From the NCBI RefSeq assembly GCF_900101595.1, contig NZ_FMYY01000020.1:1-64000 (forward strand): DNA of 64,000 bases, read 5' to 3'. Both the position numbers and the translations under genes were made by a program. Below the pieces are notes generated by a model that was not told the origin of the DNA, did not search any database, and saw nothing but the letters and a program-made list of their open reading frames with translations. This document shows positions 7,949-16,923 of the stretch, piece by piece. Numbering within the stretch: the stretch's first letter is position 1; the number at the start of each line of letters is the position of its first letter. Source of the DNA: Paenibacillus sp. cl123. GTDB taxonomy: Bacteria > Bacillota > Bacilli > Paenibacillales > NBRC-103111.

Positions 7949-7981
7949 TAAAACAAGGCTGCCCCCTGTATGGGACAGCCT
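7949..7981 (-). terminator. Terminator of the RND efflux operon
   Basis: On the minus strand AGGCTG-TCCC, loop ATACA, GGGGG-CAGCCT and then TTGTTTTAC. It lies about 100 nt beyond the stop codon of the secreted protein gene that ends the minus-strand efflux cluster. Confidence 0.7.
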
Positions 7982-8028
7982 CGTTCTGTTACCGATCGTC
8001 ATTCCGTTATCCGCGGGCCGTTTTACTC

Positions 8029-8084
8029 CAGCCTCTTTATTTCAGCCTCTTTATTTCAGCCTCTTTACTTCAGCCTCTTTACTT
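8029..8084. repeat. 14-bp minisatellite, four copies, spanning a stop codon
   Basis: The unit CAGCCTCTTTA(T/C)TT is repeated four times (8029-8042, 8043-8056, 8057-8070, 8071-8084), and a fifth diverged copy begins at 8085. On the minus strand each unit reads (A/G)AA(G/A)TAAAGAGGCTG-like and so carries a TAA. The innermost copy provides the stop codon of the secreted protein gene at 8079. Copy number change would leave the protein unchanged. Confidence 0.85.
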
Positions 8085-9851
8085 CAGCGTCTTGAGCAGC
8101 CGCTTGGCCGTTGCTCCGTTCGGCAGCGCGACCGATTCATATACCCGGATCGTGACGTTCGAGTCGAGCTGCTCGCTCTTGATATTGTTAAACGTCAGCG
8201 ACTGGCGGCCGCTGATCAGCCGGTTCGTCCCTGCGAACGGCGCCTCGATCGCGTCCAGCGTACGTCCCGCCGCATCCACCGCTTCGAATCTCAGCTTGGA
8301 CGAGCTGTCGTCGACGACAACATCATCGGCCTGGGTAATGTCCAGATCGAGCATAACCTTATACGTATACGTAAAGGTAGCCGAGTTGAACAGTGCCGAG
8401 ATTTGATACAGATTGAACCGGATATCGAACGGATACACCTTGTACACGGTCTCATCGCTCATGCTGTCTCCATCCTTCTCCAGCGGCGTCCGCAGAGAAG
8501 CGACCGTAGTCTTATATGGCGCAGCCGCACGGGTATCCAGCAGCTTCAGGGTGAACGCCTCCGCCTGCTCGGACTTCGGCACGGAGAACGAGTAGTTGAC
8601 GATGGAGCTCAGTCCCGGATTCAGCATGGCCGGCGCGTTAGCCTGCCGCATGCCTGCGTAGGCGGCTCCTCCGCTGCCGACAAGCTCAGCTCCAAAGGAA
8701 GGCAGCGTGACGGGAACCGTCCCGTTATTGGTCAGCCTGAACTTGGCGACAGCCGTTTGGTAGCCCATATCCGGATTTTCGCTCACATGCAGCTCCATCA
8801 GGGAGACCGAGGTTTGACCGTCGATCAGCTTGGAGACCGGATCGAAGGCGATCGGGCTGCCCAGCGTATAGGCAACCGGCACCGGCTGGCCGCCGCGGTC
8901 CGCCGGCAGCGACACGGTCAGCTTGCCCGTATCGACCGCCACGGACGGCGCGCCCGGTTGGGGGACGAACGCTTCCGTCGTGACGACGGTCAGCCCAGTC
9001 ACCGCAGCCCCCGTCTCCAGCGGAATCGCATAGTGCAGATAGGCTTGTCCGCCTGCTTCGAGCACGACAGGCTCCTTCTCAGCCGCTTCTCCCCGATAAG
9101 CCTTCTGCTCGGCCGCGGCATCCAGCCGGAAGGCGGGCACCGTCTCACGGCCCGTTCCGGGATTGTCCGCCAACAGCGTAACGTTCGCTACCTGTCCCTG
9201 TTCCGTGCTCTGGATGGCGTATTGGGACGGCGTATACCTCAGCCCGGAGTTGACGCCGGGAATGGTGAATGTCTCTCCCCAAGCCAGCTCGGGCAGAGCG
9301 GACAAAGCTTGCTGTCCGCTTCCGTACCAGACATGGCCGACGGGCATATCCAGCAGCAGCGTCTCCTGCTTCGGATACACATATTCATTGACCTTCACCC
9401 AGGACAGCCGCGCGGCGCGAAACGTATCCTTGCTGTCGATCGTCGCCATATAAACAAGCTCGCCGATCTCCTTCGGCTGCAGCGCCTTCTTGTTCGCTGC
9501 GCTTGGCTTCAGCACGTAGGCGATGCCATCCTGCCCATACAGGCGCAGCTCATGCTCAGGCACGCGGTTGGACACGGCGCCCCCGTTATACAGCCTTACC
9601 GTCGCCGCCAGCTGAAGTCCCTGCGCAGTAGTCTCCACCGAGACGCTCTTGACCGCGGCGCGAATATCGGCGGTGAGGCCATAGTTGGCCGGCGCTGCGG
9701 CAGGCACCGTGGCAGAGGATGCGGCCAAGACAGAAGCGGAAGCATCCGCCTCGCCCGCCCCCGCATCCGCCGCCAGCGCGCCTGCGCCTCCCTGCAGCAT
9801 CATCGCCCCGACGACAAGGGCGGTTACGCCCGATTTCCAAGGTTTATTCAT
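8079..9851 (-). CDS. Secreted protein of unknown function, third gene of the RND efflux cluster
   Basis: A 590-aa protein with a clear signal peptide (MNKPWKSGVTALVVGAMMLQ, cleavage probably after ALAADA) and no later membrane segment. After an Ala/Ser-rich linker the rest is predicted to be beta-rich, with recurring patterns of the type 'LRLYGQDGIAYVLKP', 'VPAFRLDAAAEQ', 'AKFRLTNNGTVPVTLPSF', resembling repeated immunoglobulin-like domains around residues 55-165, 190-290, 310-430 and 430-585. I do not recognise a named family. It starts 18 nt after the adaptor stop codon, with GAGGAG 9 nt upstream of the ATG, so it is translated from the same transcript as the adaptor. An accessory role in the RND system is inference from context. 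Confidence 0.75.
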   Translation of the reverse strand: MNKPWKSGVTALVVGAMMLQGGAGALAADAGAGEADASASVLAASSATVPAAAPANYGLTADIRAAVKSVSVETTAQGLQLAATVRLYNGGAVSNRVPEHELRLYGQDGIAYVLKPSAANKKALQPKEIGELVYMATIDSKDTFRAARLSWVKVNEYVYPKQETLLLDMPVGHVWYGSGQQALSALPELAWGETFTIPGVNSGLRYTPSQYAIQSTEQGQVANVTLLADNPGTGRETVPAFRLDAAAEQKAYRGEAAEKEPVVLEAGGQAYLHYAIPLETGAAVTGLTVVTTEAFVPQPGAPSVAVDTGKLTVSLPADRGGQPVPVAYTLGSPIAFDPVSKLIDGQTSVSLMELHVSENPDMGYQTAVAKFRLTNNGTVPVTLPSFGAELVGSGGAAYAGMRQANAPAMLNPGLSSIVNYSFSVPKSEQAEAFTLKLLDTRAAAPYKTTVASLRTPLEKDGDSMSDETVYKVYPFDIRFNLYQISALFNSATFTYTYKVMLDLDITQADDVVVDDSSSKLRFEAVDAAGRTLDAIEAPFAGTNRLISGRQSLTFNNIKSEQLDSNVTIRVYESVALPNGATAKRLLKTLK

Positions 9852-9869
9852 GAAGTTAGTCTCCTCGCT

Positions 9870-11174
9870 TTAGTTGGAATTCGTGCCTGCCGCCTGAGCG
9901 GGCGCGTTCTGCGTTTCCCCGGTCTTCTGTCCGTCCTTCAGCGTATGCTGCCCGGTTACGACCAGCTGATCGCCTTCGCGGATGCCCTCCAGCACTTCCT
10001 GATACGCGCCGTTGATGCGTCCCAGCTTCACGGCCCGCTTCACATATTGGTCGCCCTGCTGCACGAACAGGAAGGCTCCCGCTTCCTCGCGAATTAGGCT
10101 CAAGGTCGGTACGGCAAGCACCTGCTCCTCCGCCTCGGAGGTCAGCTGCACCGTCACCCGCTGGCCGGGCTGAAGAGCGCCATCGCTGTTCGCCACCTCA
10201 AGCTCAAGGGTGTATGTTTTGGTCGCGGCGCTCATCACGGGAGAGAGATAAGCAATGGCCGCCGTCTTCTTGGACTCCGGCAAGCCAGGCGTGTAATACA
10301 CAAGCTCCTGCTTGTTTTTCACCAGCAAATAGTTCGCCTCCGACAGCTCCGTCTTGATCCGGATCGGATCGACCTGCTGCACCTGGCCCAATTTGCCTCC
10401 GGGAGATACCGTCTGTCCCGCGGTGACGTTAAAGTCCGTCAACAAGCCGCTGACCGGCGCCCGAACCGTGTAATGATCCAGCGCCCGGACCGCATCGTCG
10501 TACGACAGCCTCGCAGACTCGGCCTGCGTCTCCACCGAGGCGATCGCATTTGAGTTATCGCTCGCCGCCAGCTTGCTGCGGGCCGAATCCAGCGTCATCC
10601 GGGCATTGTCCACCTGCTGCTGAGCCTGCTGGAGCTGGTGCTCGGTCGCCTGGCCGGCGTCATAATCGTTGCGCAGCTTGGCCTGCTCCTCCTCCGCATT
10701 GCGCAGCGCCGTCTCTGCGCGGGTGACGCCGTCGGCCAGATCCTGCCGGCCGTTAGCACGGTCATCCTTGGCCTTCTGCAGCGACTCCTGCGCGCTGCGC
10801 AAGGCCAGCTCGCTTTTGCTGCGCGCGGATTCCGCATCCCGGCTGTCCAAGCGCAGCAGCGCGTCTCCCTTCTCTACCCGCTCCCCGCGCTGCTTGAACA
10901 CCTCGACAACCTCGCCGCTCGCCTTGGGCAGCACATCGACCACATGCTGGGCGATCACCTCGGCCACTTGCTCGGCAGGCTGGCCGATGCTTCGCTTCGC
11001 CACCGTCTCCAATTTTACCGGGCGCACCTGCAGCTGCGCTTCGGCTGCCCCGCTGCCGCCCGCTCCTCCGACGGAGCAGCCTGCCGCTACGGCAGACAGA
11101 ACGGCTGACGCAAGCACGACGCTTGCCAGCCGGCTTTTGGCCGCCCGTTTTTTATCTCCGCTAACCCTCTTCAT
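9870..11174 (-). CDS. RND-efflux membrane-fusion (HlyD/AcrA-type) adaptor lipoprotein
   Basis: A 434-aa adaptor. The N-terminal segment LASVVLASAVLSAVAAGC ends in a lipobox-like cysteine, so it is probably anchored to the outer face of the membrane. Domain order: biotinyl-lipoyl half-motif (VVEVFKQRGERVEKGDALLRLD), a long coiled-coil hairpin of about 110 residues, second lipoyl half (YTVRAPVSGLLTDFNVTAGQTVSPGG), beta-barrel and membrane-proximal domain (DGQKTGETQ end). GAGGAGG precedes the ATG at 11174 by 8 nt, so this start was preferred to the one at 11213. It follows the RND pump gene by about 118 nt and should link the pump to the envelope outside. Gram-positive RND adaptors of the YerP/SwrC type are known but not widely studied. 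Confidence 0.85.
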   Translation of the reverse strand: MKRVSGDKKRAAKSRLASVVLASAVLSAVAAGCSVGGAGGSGAAEAQLQVRPVKLETVAKRSIGQPAEQVAEVIAQHVVDVLPKASGEVVEVFKQRGERVEKGDALLRLDSRDAESARSKSELALRSAQESLQKAKDDRANGRQDLADGVTRAETALRNAEEEQAKLRNDYDAGQATEHQLQQAQQQVDNARMTLDSARSKLAASDNSNAIASVETQAESARLSYDDAVRALDHYTVRAPVSGLLTDFNVTAGQTVSPGGKLGQVQQVDPIRIKTELSEANYLLVKNKQELVYYTPGLPESKKTAAIAYLSPVMSAATKTYTLELEVANSDGALQPGQRVTVQLTSEAEEQVLAVPTLSLIREEAGAFLFVQQGDQYVKRAVKLGRINGAYQEVLEGIREGDQLVVTGQHTLKDGQKTGETQNAPAQAAGTNSN

Positions 11175-11292
11175 CCCTCTGGCCTCCTCAAAAAGCTTCT
11201 CTACGCGGCTCATCGGCTTAACGCCGGGCCGCCCTCTCTATTTTCCCGACTTGCTTTAGTAATCGCCCGCTTGCTTGCGGCCGGCTTGCCCC

Positions 11293-14200
11293 TTACAGCT
11301 CGGAAGCGGAAGCCGGTGCCGTTGCTGTCTCCACAGGCTTGGCGCCGTTCCCGAACCACCGGCCCGCACGCGCCTTGACCCCTTCGATCAGCTCATAGAC
11401 GACCGGTACGACAACCAGCGTCAATACGGTCGAAGTCGCCAGTCCGCCGATCACGACTACGCCAAGCCCTTTGCCGATCAGTCCGCCTTCTCCAGACAAG
11501 CCCATAGCCAGCGGAATGAGCGCCATAATCGTCGCTCCGGCGGTCATGATGATCGGACGCAAGCGGACAAGTCCGGCTTCGATCAGCGCCTGGCGGACTG
11601 TAAAGCCTTCCTCGCGAAGCTGCTGAGCCCGGTCGATCAGCACGATCGCATTGGTGACGACGATGCCGATCAGCATCATAAAGCCGATCATCGAGGTAAC
11701 GTTCAACGCCTCGCCCGTCAGGACAAGACCGAGCAGACCTCCGATAGCCGCCAGCGGCAGGGAGAACAAAATCGCGAACGGAGCGCTCGCGTTGCCGAAG
11801 GCAAGCACCATGATCAGGTAAACGACGAAGACCGCAACCGCCATCGCCATGAACAATTGAGAGAAGCTTTCCTCGATGTCGGCCGACACCCCCTGCACCT
11901 CGCGGGAGACGCCGTCCGGCAGCTCTACGCCTGCCAGCTGCTCGGTAAGCTTGGCGCTGACGCCGTTTTTATTCTCGTCGTTGATTTTGGCCGTCACCTT
12001 CACCAGCTGCTGCTGCTCTTCGCGCGACAGCGAGGCCGGGGACTGCTTCTCTTGAATGGTCGCAATCTCCCTCAGGTAAACGGTCGCGCCGCTGCCCGAG
12101 GTAAGCGGAAGATTGCCCAGCTTCTCCAGCGTATCTTTATCCGACTTGTTAAGAGACACAGTCGTCGTATAGGTCACATTGTCCAGCTTCAGATCGCCCA
12201 AGCTCTGCTTCTGCACCCAGATGCGGGCCGTATCGCGTACATTCGCGGCATTCAGCCCGTAGCTGCGCGCTTTCTTCGGATCGACGTCAATCACGACTTC
12301 CGTCTTCGCATCGCTCAAATTATCTTCAATCTCCGACAATTCCGGGAACGTGCGGAGCTTCTCCTTGATAAGAGCCGCAGCCTGCACCAGCTGCTCCTGA
12401 TCCTCGCCTTTCAGCGAATACGAGAAATCCGTTGTCGCTACGCCGAAGTCGCCGCCGAGCGCATGATCGGTCACCTCAGAGCCCTGTGGCAGCTCGGATA
12501 TCAGAAATTCCTTGATCTGCTCCTTCACGCGCTCCGGATCGACACGTTCGTTCAGCTCCACATAAATTTGCGAGGCATAAGGCGAACGCTCGTCATCGCT
12601 GCCGCTGTAGCCGACCAGCCCTTCGACAAAGGTGAGCAGCGGCTGTCCGTCGCTGTCCTTTGTCTCCATCAGAATGCTCTCCAGCTCCTTCGTTTTCTCA
12701 TCCGTCGCTTCGAAGGAGGTTTCGTAAGGCAGCTTCAGGGAGAAATACATCGTCCGCGAAGCTTCTCCGCTCGGGAGGAAGGAGACATTCAACGCCGGAA
12801 TCGTAGCGCCCAGCGTTACGACGAACAGCAGGCCCGCGATGACCAGCGTCTTGATGCGATGCGTTAGCGACCACTCCAGCACTCTGCCGTAGAAGCGGCC
12901 CAGCTTGCCGTGATCGGACTCGTCATGAGCCTTCGGCTGCTTCTTGCCGCTCAGCACCAGCAGCTTGGCCAGCATCGGGATGACGGTGAGCGCTACGAGC
13001 AGCGATGCCAGCAGCGCGCAGGCGAGTGTGATGGCGAACGGGCGGAAGAAGCCTCCCACGATCCCGCTGACCATGCCGAGCGGCGCGAATACGCCGACCG
13101 TCGCCAGCGTGGACGAGGTGATCGCCATCGCCACCTGCCGGGTAGCGAGCAGAATGACCGATTCATTTCTCTTCTGTGCCTTCTCAAGAGATGCGTAAAT
13201 GTTCTCAATAACGACGATCGCGTCGTCCACGACCCGTCCGACGGCGATAAACATCCCGCCGAGCGTCATCGTATTGAGCGTGAGATCCAGCTGCCACATC
13301 AGCAGCAGCGTGATGAGGATCGACAGCGGGATCGAGACAAGCACGATCAAGGTCATGCGGACATTGCGCAGAAACAGCAGGATCATCAGCGAAGCGAGCA
13401 AAGCGCCGATAATCCCTTCGCGTAGCAAGCCATGGATCGATTCCTTGATCTGGTCGGCGCTGTCATACGTGCTTTTGAACATGACATTCGGAAGCGTCTG
13501 ATGCCAGCCGTCCACCTTGGCTTTGAGCTCGTCGGAGAAATCGACCGCATTGGCGCTGCCCGTCTTGTACAAAATAAGCGCGATAGCCGGCTTGCCGTCC
13601 AGACGTCCGACAAAGTCGGATTCGGTAATCGCCTTGACATGAGCGACCTGGGACAGCTTGACGATATCCCCTTTGGCCGTCGTCAGCTCCAGCTCCTCCA
13701 GCTCATGCACGCTTTCGATGCTGCCCGTCACCCGGGCCATCTTGTCGTTGCCGCTCAGCGTCACGCTGCCGATCGGGCTTTTCGTCATGGCGGAGCTGAT
13801 CGCGCTGCTGACCTGCATCGGCGAGAGGCCGAAGTTCGCGAGCGCGCCCGCATCCAGCTCGATGTCCAGGCTCGTGTCCCTCGCCCCGACGATATCCATA
13901 TGATCGACGCCCTTGATGCCGGCAAGCCCCGGTTCGATCGTGTCCTTGAACACCTTGTCGAGCTCGGTTTGGCTCATGCCGTTTTCGGCGGACACGACCA
14001 GATAATTGCTGGCCATCGACGAAGCGCCGAATGTGGACGCCTTGGGCGTTCCTGCGGATGCCGGAAGCCGGACCTCGGTAAGCAGGCTTTCCACATCCTG
14101 CTTTTTCTTGTCGATATCCACATCCTGCTTGAACATGATGATAACGAACGAGTTGTTATCGCTCGAGGTGGAGGTCAGCGAATCGATATCCTCCAGATTG

Positions 14201-14415
14201 GCCAGCTTTTCCTCGATCGGGGCCGTAACCTCATCCATCACGTCCTGGGGAGCGCCCGCATACTGCGTCGTCACCACCACGACAGGGAACGAGACATCCG
14301 GCATATTTTCCACCTTCAGCTTGCCCGCGGCATACAGGCCGCTACCGAACAGCAGCAGCATGATGATGAACACGGCGGAAATATTTTTCATTGAAAACTG
14401 CGTCATTCGGTTCAT
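11293..14415 (-). CDS. RND-family efflux pump (AcrB/SwrC-type, HAE1 class)
   Basis: A 1040-aa protein with the duplicated RND architecture: helix 1 (SAVFIIMLLLFGSGLYAAG), a large extracytoplasmic loop, helices 2-6, helix 7, a second large loop and helices 8-12. The proton-relay pair is present in GRVVDDAIVVIEN (helix 4 D-D), and the conserved GIVVTNAIVLIDRAQ occurs in the second half. The best known relative is Bacillus SwrC, which exports surfactin and gives resistance to detergents and drugs. The ATG at 14415 has GAGGGG about 8 nt upstream. A terminator separates it from the upstream sensor kinase gene, so it has its own promoter, although control by that two-component system is plausible. 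Substrate is unknown. Confidence 0.9.
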   Translation of the reverse strand: MNRMTQFSMKNISAVFIIMLLLFGSGLYAAGKLKVENMPDVSFPVVVVTTQYAGAPQDVMDEVTAPIEEKLANLEDIDSLTSTSSDNNSFVIIMFKQDVDIDKKKQDVESLLTEVRLPASAGTPKASTFGASSMASNYLVVSAENGMSQTELDKVFKDTIEPGLAGIKGVDHMDIVGARDTSLDIELDAGALANFGLSPMQVSSAISSAMTKSPIGSVTLSGNDKMARVTGSIESVHELEELELTTAKGDIVKLSQVAHVKAITESDFVGRLDGKPAIALILYKTGSANAVDFSDELKAKVDGWHQTLPNVMFKSTYDSADQIKESIHGLLREGIIGALLASLMILLFLRNVRMTLIVLVSIPLSILITLLLMWQLDLTLNTMTLGGMFIAVGRVVDDAIVVIENIYASLEKAQKRNESVILLATRQVAMAITSSTLATVGVFAPLGMVSGIVGGFFRPFAITLACALLASLLVALTVIPMLAKLLVLSGKKQPKAHDESDHGKLGRFYGRVLEWSLTHRIKTLVIAGLLFVVTLGATIPALNVSFLPSGEASRTMYFSLKLPYETSFEATDEKTKELESILMETKDSDGQPLLTFVEGLVGYSGSDDERSPYASQIYVELNERVDPERVKEQIKEFLISELPQGSEVTDHALGGDFGVATTDFSYSLKGEDQEQLVQAAALIKEKLRTFPELSEIEDNLSDAKTEVVIDVDPKKARSYGLNAANVRDTARIWVQKQSLGDLKLDNVTYTTTVSLNKSDKDTLEKLGNLPLTSGSGATVYLREIATIQEKQSPASLSREEQQQLVKVTAKINDENKNGVSAKLTEQLAGVELPDGVSREVQGVSADIEESFSQLFMAMAVAVFVVYLIMVLAFGNASAPFAILFSLPLAAIGGLLGLVLTGEALNVTSMIGFMMLIGIVVTNAIVLIDRAQQLREEGFTVRQALIEAGLVRLRPIIMTAGATIMALIPLAMGLSGEGGLIGKGLGVVVIGGLATSTVLTLVVVPVVYELIEGVKARAGRWFGNGAKPVETATAPASASEL

Positions 14416-14738
14416 TCCTGCACCCCTCATCCCCTATGCGGACCTCAGGTCCTGTCTGTATATGCACAACCCACTATATACCCGAATTATGAACTCCGTA
14501 TGAACAGAAGCTCCCCTGCTTCGGCCCATGTTCGAATAGACGGGCGGTTTGCGGATAATAGGCCATGCCGTCGTTCTGACACAGCCGCGCTCTCCCGCCC
14601 CCATTGGAAAAAAGCGCAAAAAGCCCAAGCCTGCAGCTTCCTGCAGCGCTTGGACTTGTCCGGCGATTATCCTAGGTTTGGTTGGCAGCGGCGGCCCCCT
14701 CCAGCCGCTCTGCTCTTGCTTCGAGCGGCGGCAGCGCT
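14416..14738. other. Intergenic region between sensor kinase and RND pump genes
   Basis: The 323-base gap contains the strong minus-strand terminator at 14616-14657 and, nearer the pump gene, about 200 bases that must carry its promoter. No gene is supported. No clean -35/-10 pair was found by eye. Confidence 0.5.
14616..14657 (-). terminator. Terminator of the two-component system operon
   Basis: On the minus strand AAGTCCAAGC-(g)-CTGCAG, loop GAAG, CTGCAG-GCTTGGGCTT form a 16-bp stem with one bulge, followed by TTTTTGCGCTTTTT. It lies about 80 nt after the kinase stop. Confidence 0.85.
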
Positions 14739-16124
14739 TTAAGGCTTGGACGGCGGACCGAGCCCGCTCGGCAGCGTCACCGTCACCGTCGTTCCGCGTC
14801 CCGGCTCGCTGGCCGCCTCGACCGTTCCCCCGTGCAGCTCCGCAATCTTCCGCACGATGGCCAGGCCGAGCCCGCTGCCGCCCTTCTCGCGTCCCCGCGA
14901 ACGGTCGGCCTTGTAGAACCTCTCGAAGATTCGCTCCATATCCTCGGCGGCTATCCCGATGCCCGTATCGCGGAATATGACCCGCACCCGATCCGTCAGC
15001 GCCTCCAGCTTAAGCTCGATAGAGCCGCCCTCCGGAGTAAACTTTACGGCGTTCGTCAACAGATTGACCCATACCTGGCTCAGCTGATCCTCGTCTCCCA
15101 TTACTTTTACCTGCGGCAGCTCCAGCTGCAGCTCCAGCCCCTTAGCCGACCAATGCGGCTCCAGCGCCACTACGATCCGGCGGAGCTGCTCATCGAGCCG
15201 TAACGGGACGGGATGAAACGGATGATGCTCGCTATCCAATGAAGCAAGCTTGAGCAGATTTTCGGTCAGCCGGGACAGCCGGTCAGCCTCCGTTTCGATG
15301 ATATCGAGGTACTGGCCTTTCTCCTCCTCCGGCATGCCGGGATTGCGCATCAGCTTGGAGAAGCCGGAGATGGACGTTAGCGGAGATTGGATCTCATGCG
15401 AAACATTGGCGACGAAATCCTGCCTCATCCGCTCCAGCTGCCGCAGCTCGACCGCCATATGATCGAAGCTGCGGGCAAGCTCGCCCAGCTCGTCCCTGCG
15501 CTTGCGCAGCTTAAGCTGAACGTTGAAGTCGCCTTTGGCCATCCGGCGGGTGGCCTGCGTCATCCGATTGAGCGGGTTGACGAGATACCTCGCGGCCACC
15601 AAAATAAACAAGCTGCCCGCTGCCAAGGCGATCAGCAGCGTCGTCAGCAGCGTTTTGCCCAGATCATCCGGCTCCGACTGATTCCCGGGTTGAATGAACA
15701 GCCCGTACACACCCTCCTCCGTGCGCACCGGCGCCCCGTACATGCGGCTGTACAGCGAGCCGATGCCGGTGCTGGCATAGCTCTGGCCGGAGCGGACCTG
15801 CCGGAGCGCATCCGGCGGGATCTGCATCGGCTCCGGTTGAACCGGGCCGCCTCCGTAAGCATGCGCTTCACCCGAAGGAGCGATCAAGGTTATCCTTAAC
15901 ACGGATATCCAATGCTGCTCCCGCAGCAGCTCATCCCACTGTCCGCGCTCTACTCGCCCCAGCACCCCGGCTATATCCGCGGCCGTATCGCTGAACTGTC
16001 GCTGAATGCCTGCATTGAACGTATCCCGATACAGCGACAGCATCACGAAGAAGGCGACCGTCAGCCCGAGGATAACGGCGACGAGAAACGTCAGGACAAC
16101 TCTCTGATACAGGGAGCGGATCAT
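14739..16124 (-). CDS. HAMP-domain sensor histidine kinase
   Basis: A 461-aa kinase of the EnvZ/BaeS type. Helix 1 at about residues 8-30, an extracellular sensor region to about 160 (unassigned), helix 2 (LLTTLLIALAAGSLFILVAARYL), HAMP domain (VNPLNRMTQATRRMAKGDFNV), HisKA with the phospho-acceptor in FVANVSHEIQSPLTSI, and HATPase with N-box VNLLTNAVKFTPEGG, RDTGIGI and GGSGLGLAIV. It overlaps the regulator gene by 4 nt (ATGA), indicating translational coupling. It lies just upstream of the RND efflux genes but is separated from them by a terminator; envelope-stress sensing that induces the pump is an inference. Confidence 0.9.
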   Translation of the reverse strand: MIRSLYQRVVLTFLVAVILGLTVAFFVMLSLYRDTFNAGIQRQFSDTAADIAGVLGRVERGQWDELLREQHWISVLRITLIAPSGEAHAYGGGPVQPEPMQIPPDALRQVRSGQSYASTGIGSLYSRMYGAPVRTEEGVYGLFIQPGNQSEPDDLGKTLLTTLLIALAAGSLFILVAARYLVNPLNRMTQATRRMAKGDFNVQLKLRKRRDELGELARSFDHMAVELRQLERMRQDFVANVSHEIQSPLTSISGFSKLMRNPGMPEEEKGQYLDIIETEADRLSRLTENLLKLASLDSEHHPFHPVPLRLDEQLRRIVVALEPHWSAKGLELQLELPQVKVMGDEDQLSQVWVNLLTNAVKFTPEGGSIELKLEALTDRVRVIFRDTGIGIAAEDMERIFERFYKADRSRGREKGGSGLGLAIVRKIAELHGGTVEAASEPGRGTTVTVTLPSGLGPPSKP

Positions 16125-16798
16125 GGAGCCGCCTCAAGCTTGTAGCCGAGCCCCCGGATCGTCTTGATCGCCAGACCCGCCCCTTGCTCGGGAAGCCGTT
16201 CCCGCAGACGCTTGATATGCACGTCTACCGTCCGCTCATCCCCGTCGTAATCGAGGCCCCAGATTTGCTCGATCAGCTGGTTGCGCGTAAATATTTGATT
16301 CGGATAGGAAGCCAGCTTAAACAGCAGCTCAAACTCCTTCAGCGGAAGCTCCAGCCGTATTCCGCCGCATACCGCCTCGTACTGCTCCCGGTTCATCTCC
16401 AGCCCGCCGAAGCGGACCGTCTGCGACAAGCTGATCCGGTACCGCTTGAGCAGCGCGCGCACCCGCATCACCAGCTCCATCGGGTCGAACGGCTTGACCA
16501 AATAATCGTCCGTGCCCAGCTGAAAGCCTTTCACCTTGTCTGACGACTGGGAGCGCGCCGTCACCATCAGCAGCGGCAGATCGGCATAATAGCGGCGGAT
16601 TTCCCGGCACAGCTCCCATCCGTCCATATGAGGCATCATAATATCGAGCACGACCAGCGCCACAGACTCGCTCTCCAGCAAGGCCAACGCTTCCTTGCCG
16701 TTCTCCGCCTCCAGGACGGTAAAGCCTTCGGCCTGCAGCGTCGCTTTAACCAACCGGCGGATAAACGGATCGTCATCGACCACAAGCACTTGGTTCAT
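16121..16798 (-). CDS. OmpR/PhoB-family response regulator
   Basis: A 225-aa regulator. Receiver domain with acidic pocket VVDDDPF, phospho-acceptor aspartate in VVLDIMMPHMDG, T in MVTARS and the K in YLVKPFDP; C-terminal winged helix with ELPLKEFELLFKLASYPNQIFT and RTVDVHIKRLRERL...IRGLGYKLE. The start at 16798 is preceded by GAGGAG at 8 nt; the longer frame to 16831 is less likely. It is first in a two-gene operon with the sensor kinase. Confidence 0.9.
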   Translation of the reverse strand: MNQVLVVDDDPFIRRLVKATLQAEGFTVLEAENGKEALALLESESVALVVLDIMMPHMDGWELCREIRRYYADLPLLMVTARSQSSDKVKGFQLGTDDYLVKPFDPMELVMRVRALLKRYRISLSQTVRFGGLEMNREQYEAVCGGIRLELPLKEFELLFKLASYPNQIFTRNQLIEQIWGLDYDGDERTVDVHIKRLRERLPEQGAGLAIKTIRGLGYKLEAAP

Positions 16799-16923
16799 TG
16801 TTTTCTCCTCGCATTCCACTACCCCTTCCAATAGGAGAAAAGGGCACCGGCTCCAAGTCCGGTACCCTGATCATAATAAAGTCGCGCGCGTATTTCAACG
16901 AAAGGGGACATTCGGCAGTATGC

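Larger units (their letters stand above)
7566..8078. other. Non-coding gap with duplicated 23-bp motif
   Basis: No gene is supported with confidence. A minus-strand frame at 7615-7899 (94 codons) has an odd repeated composition (GFPYKSPIW, DFHTNLQYW) that simply reflects the DNA repeat. It carries no ribosome site. The gap also holds a minus-strand terminator and a 14-bp tandem repeat listed separately. Confidence 0.4.

Noticed and set aside
7667..7982. A small transposable element (MITE) with GGAGCTGTCTCA and TGGGACAGCCTC ends
   Set aside because: The right 'end' is better explained as the terminator of the efflux operon; the ends match imperfectly and no target duplication is seen.
7914..10097. 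Long plus-strand frame of 727 codons
   Set aside because: It is antisense to the secreted protein gene, starts without a ribosome site and has Arg/Gln/His-rich composition typical of the reverse of a GC-rich coding strand.
11275..12867. Plus-strand frame of 530 codons
   Set aside because: Shadow of the RND pump gene; low-complexity Arg/Gln/His composition and no domain.
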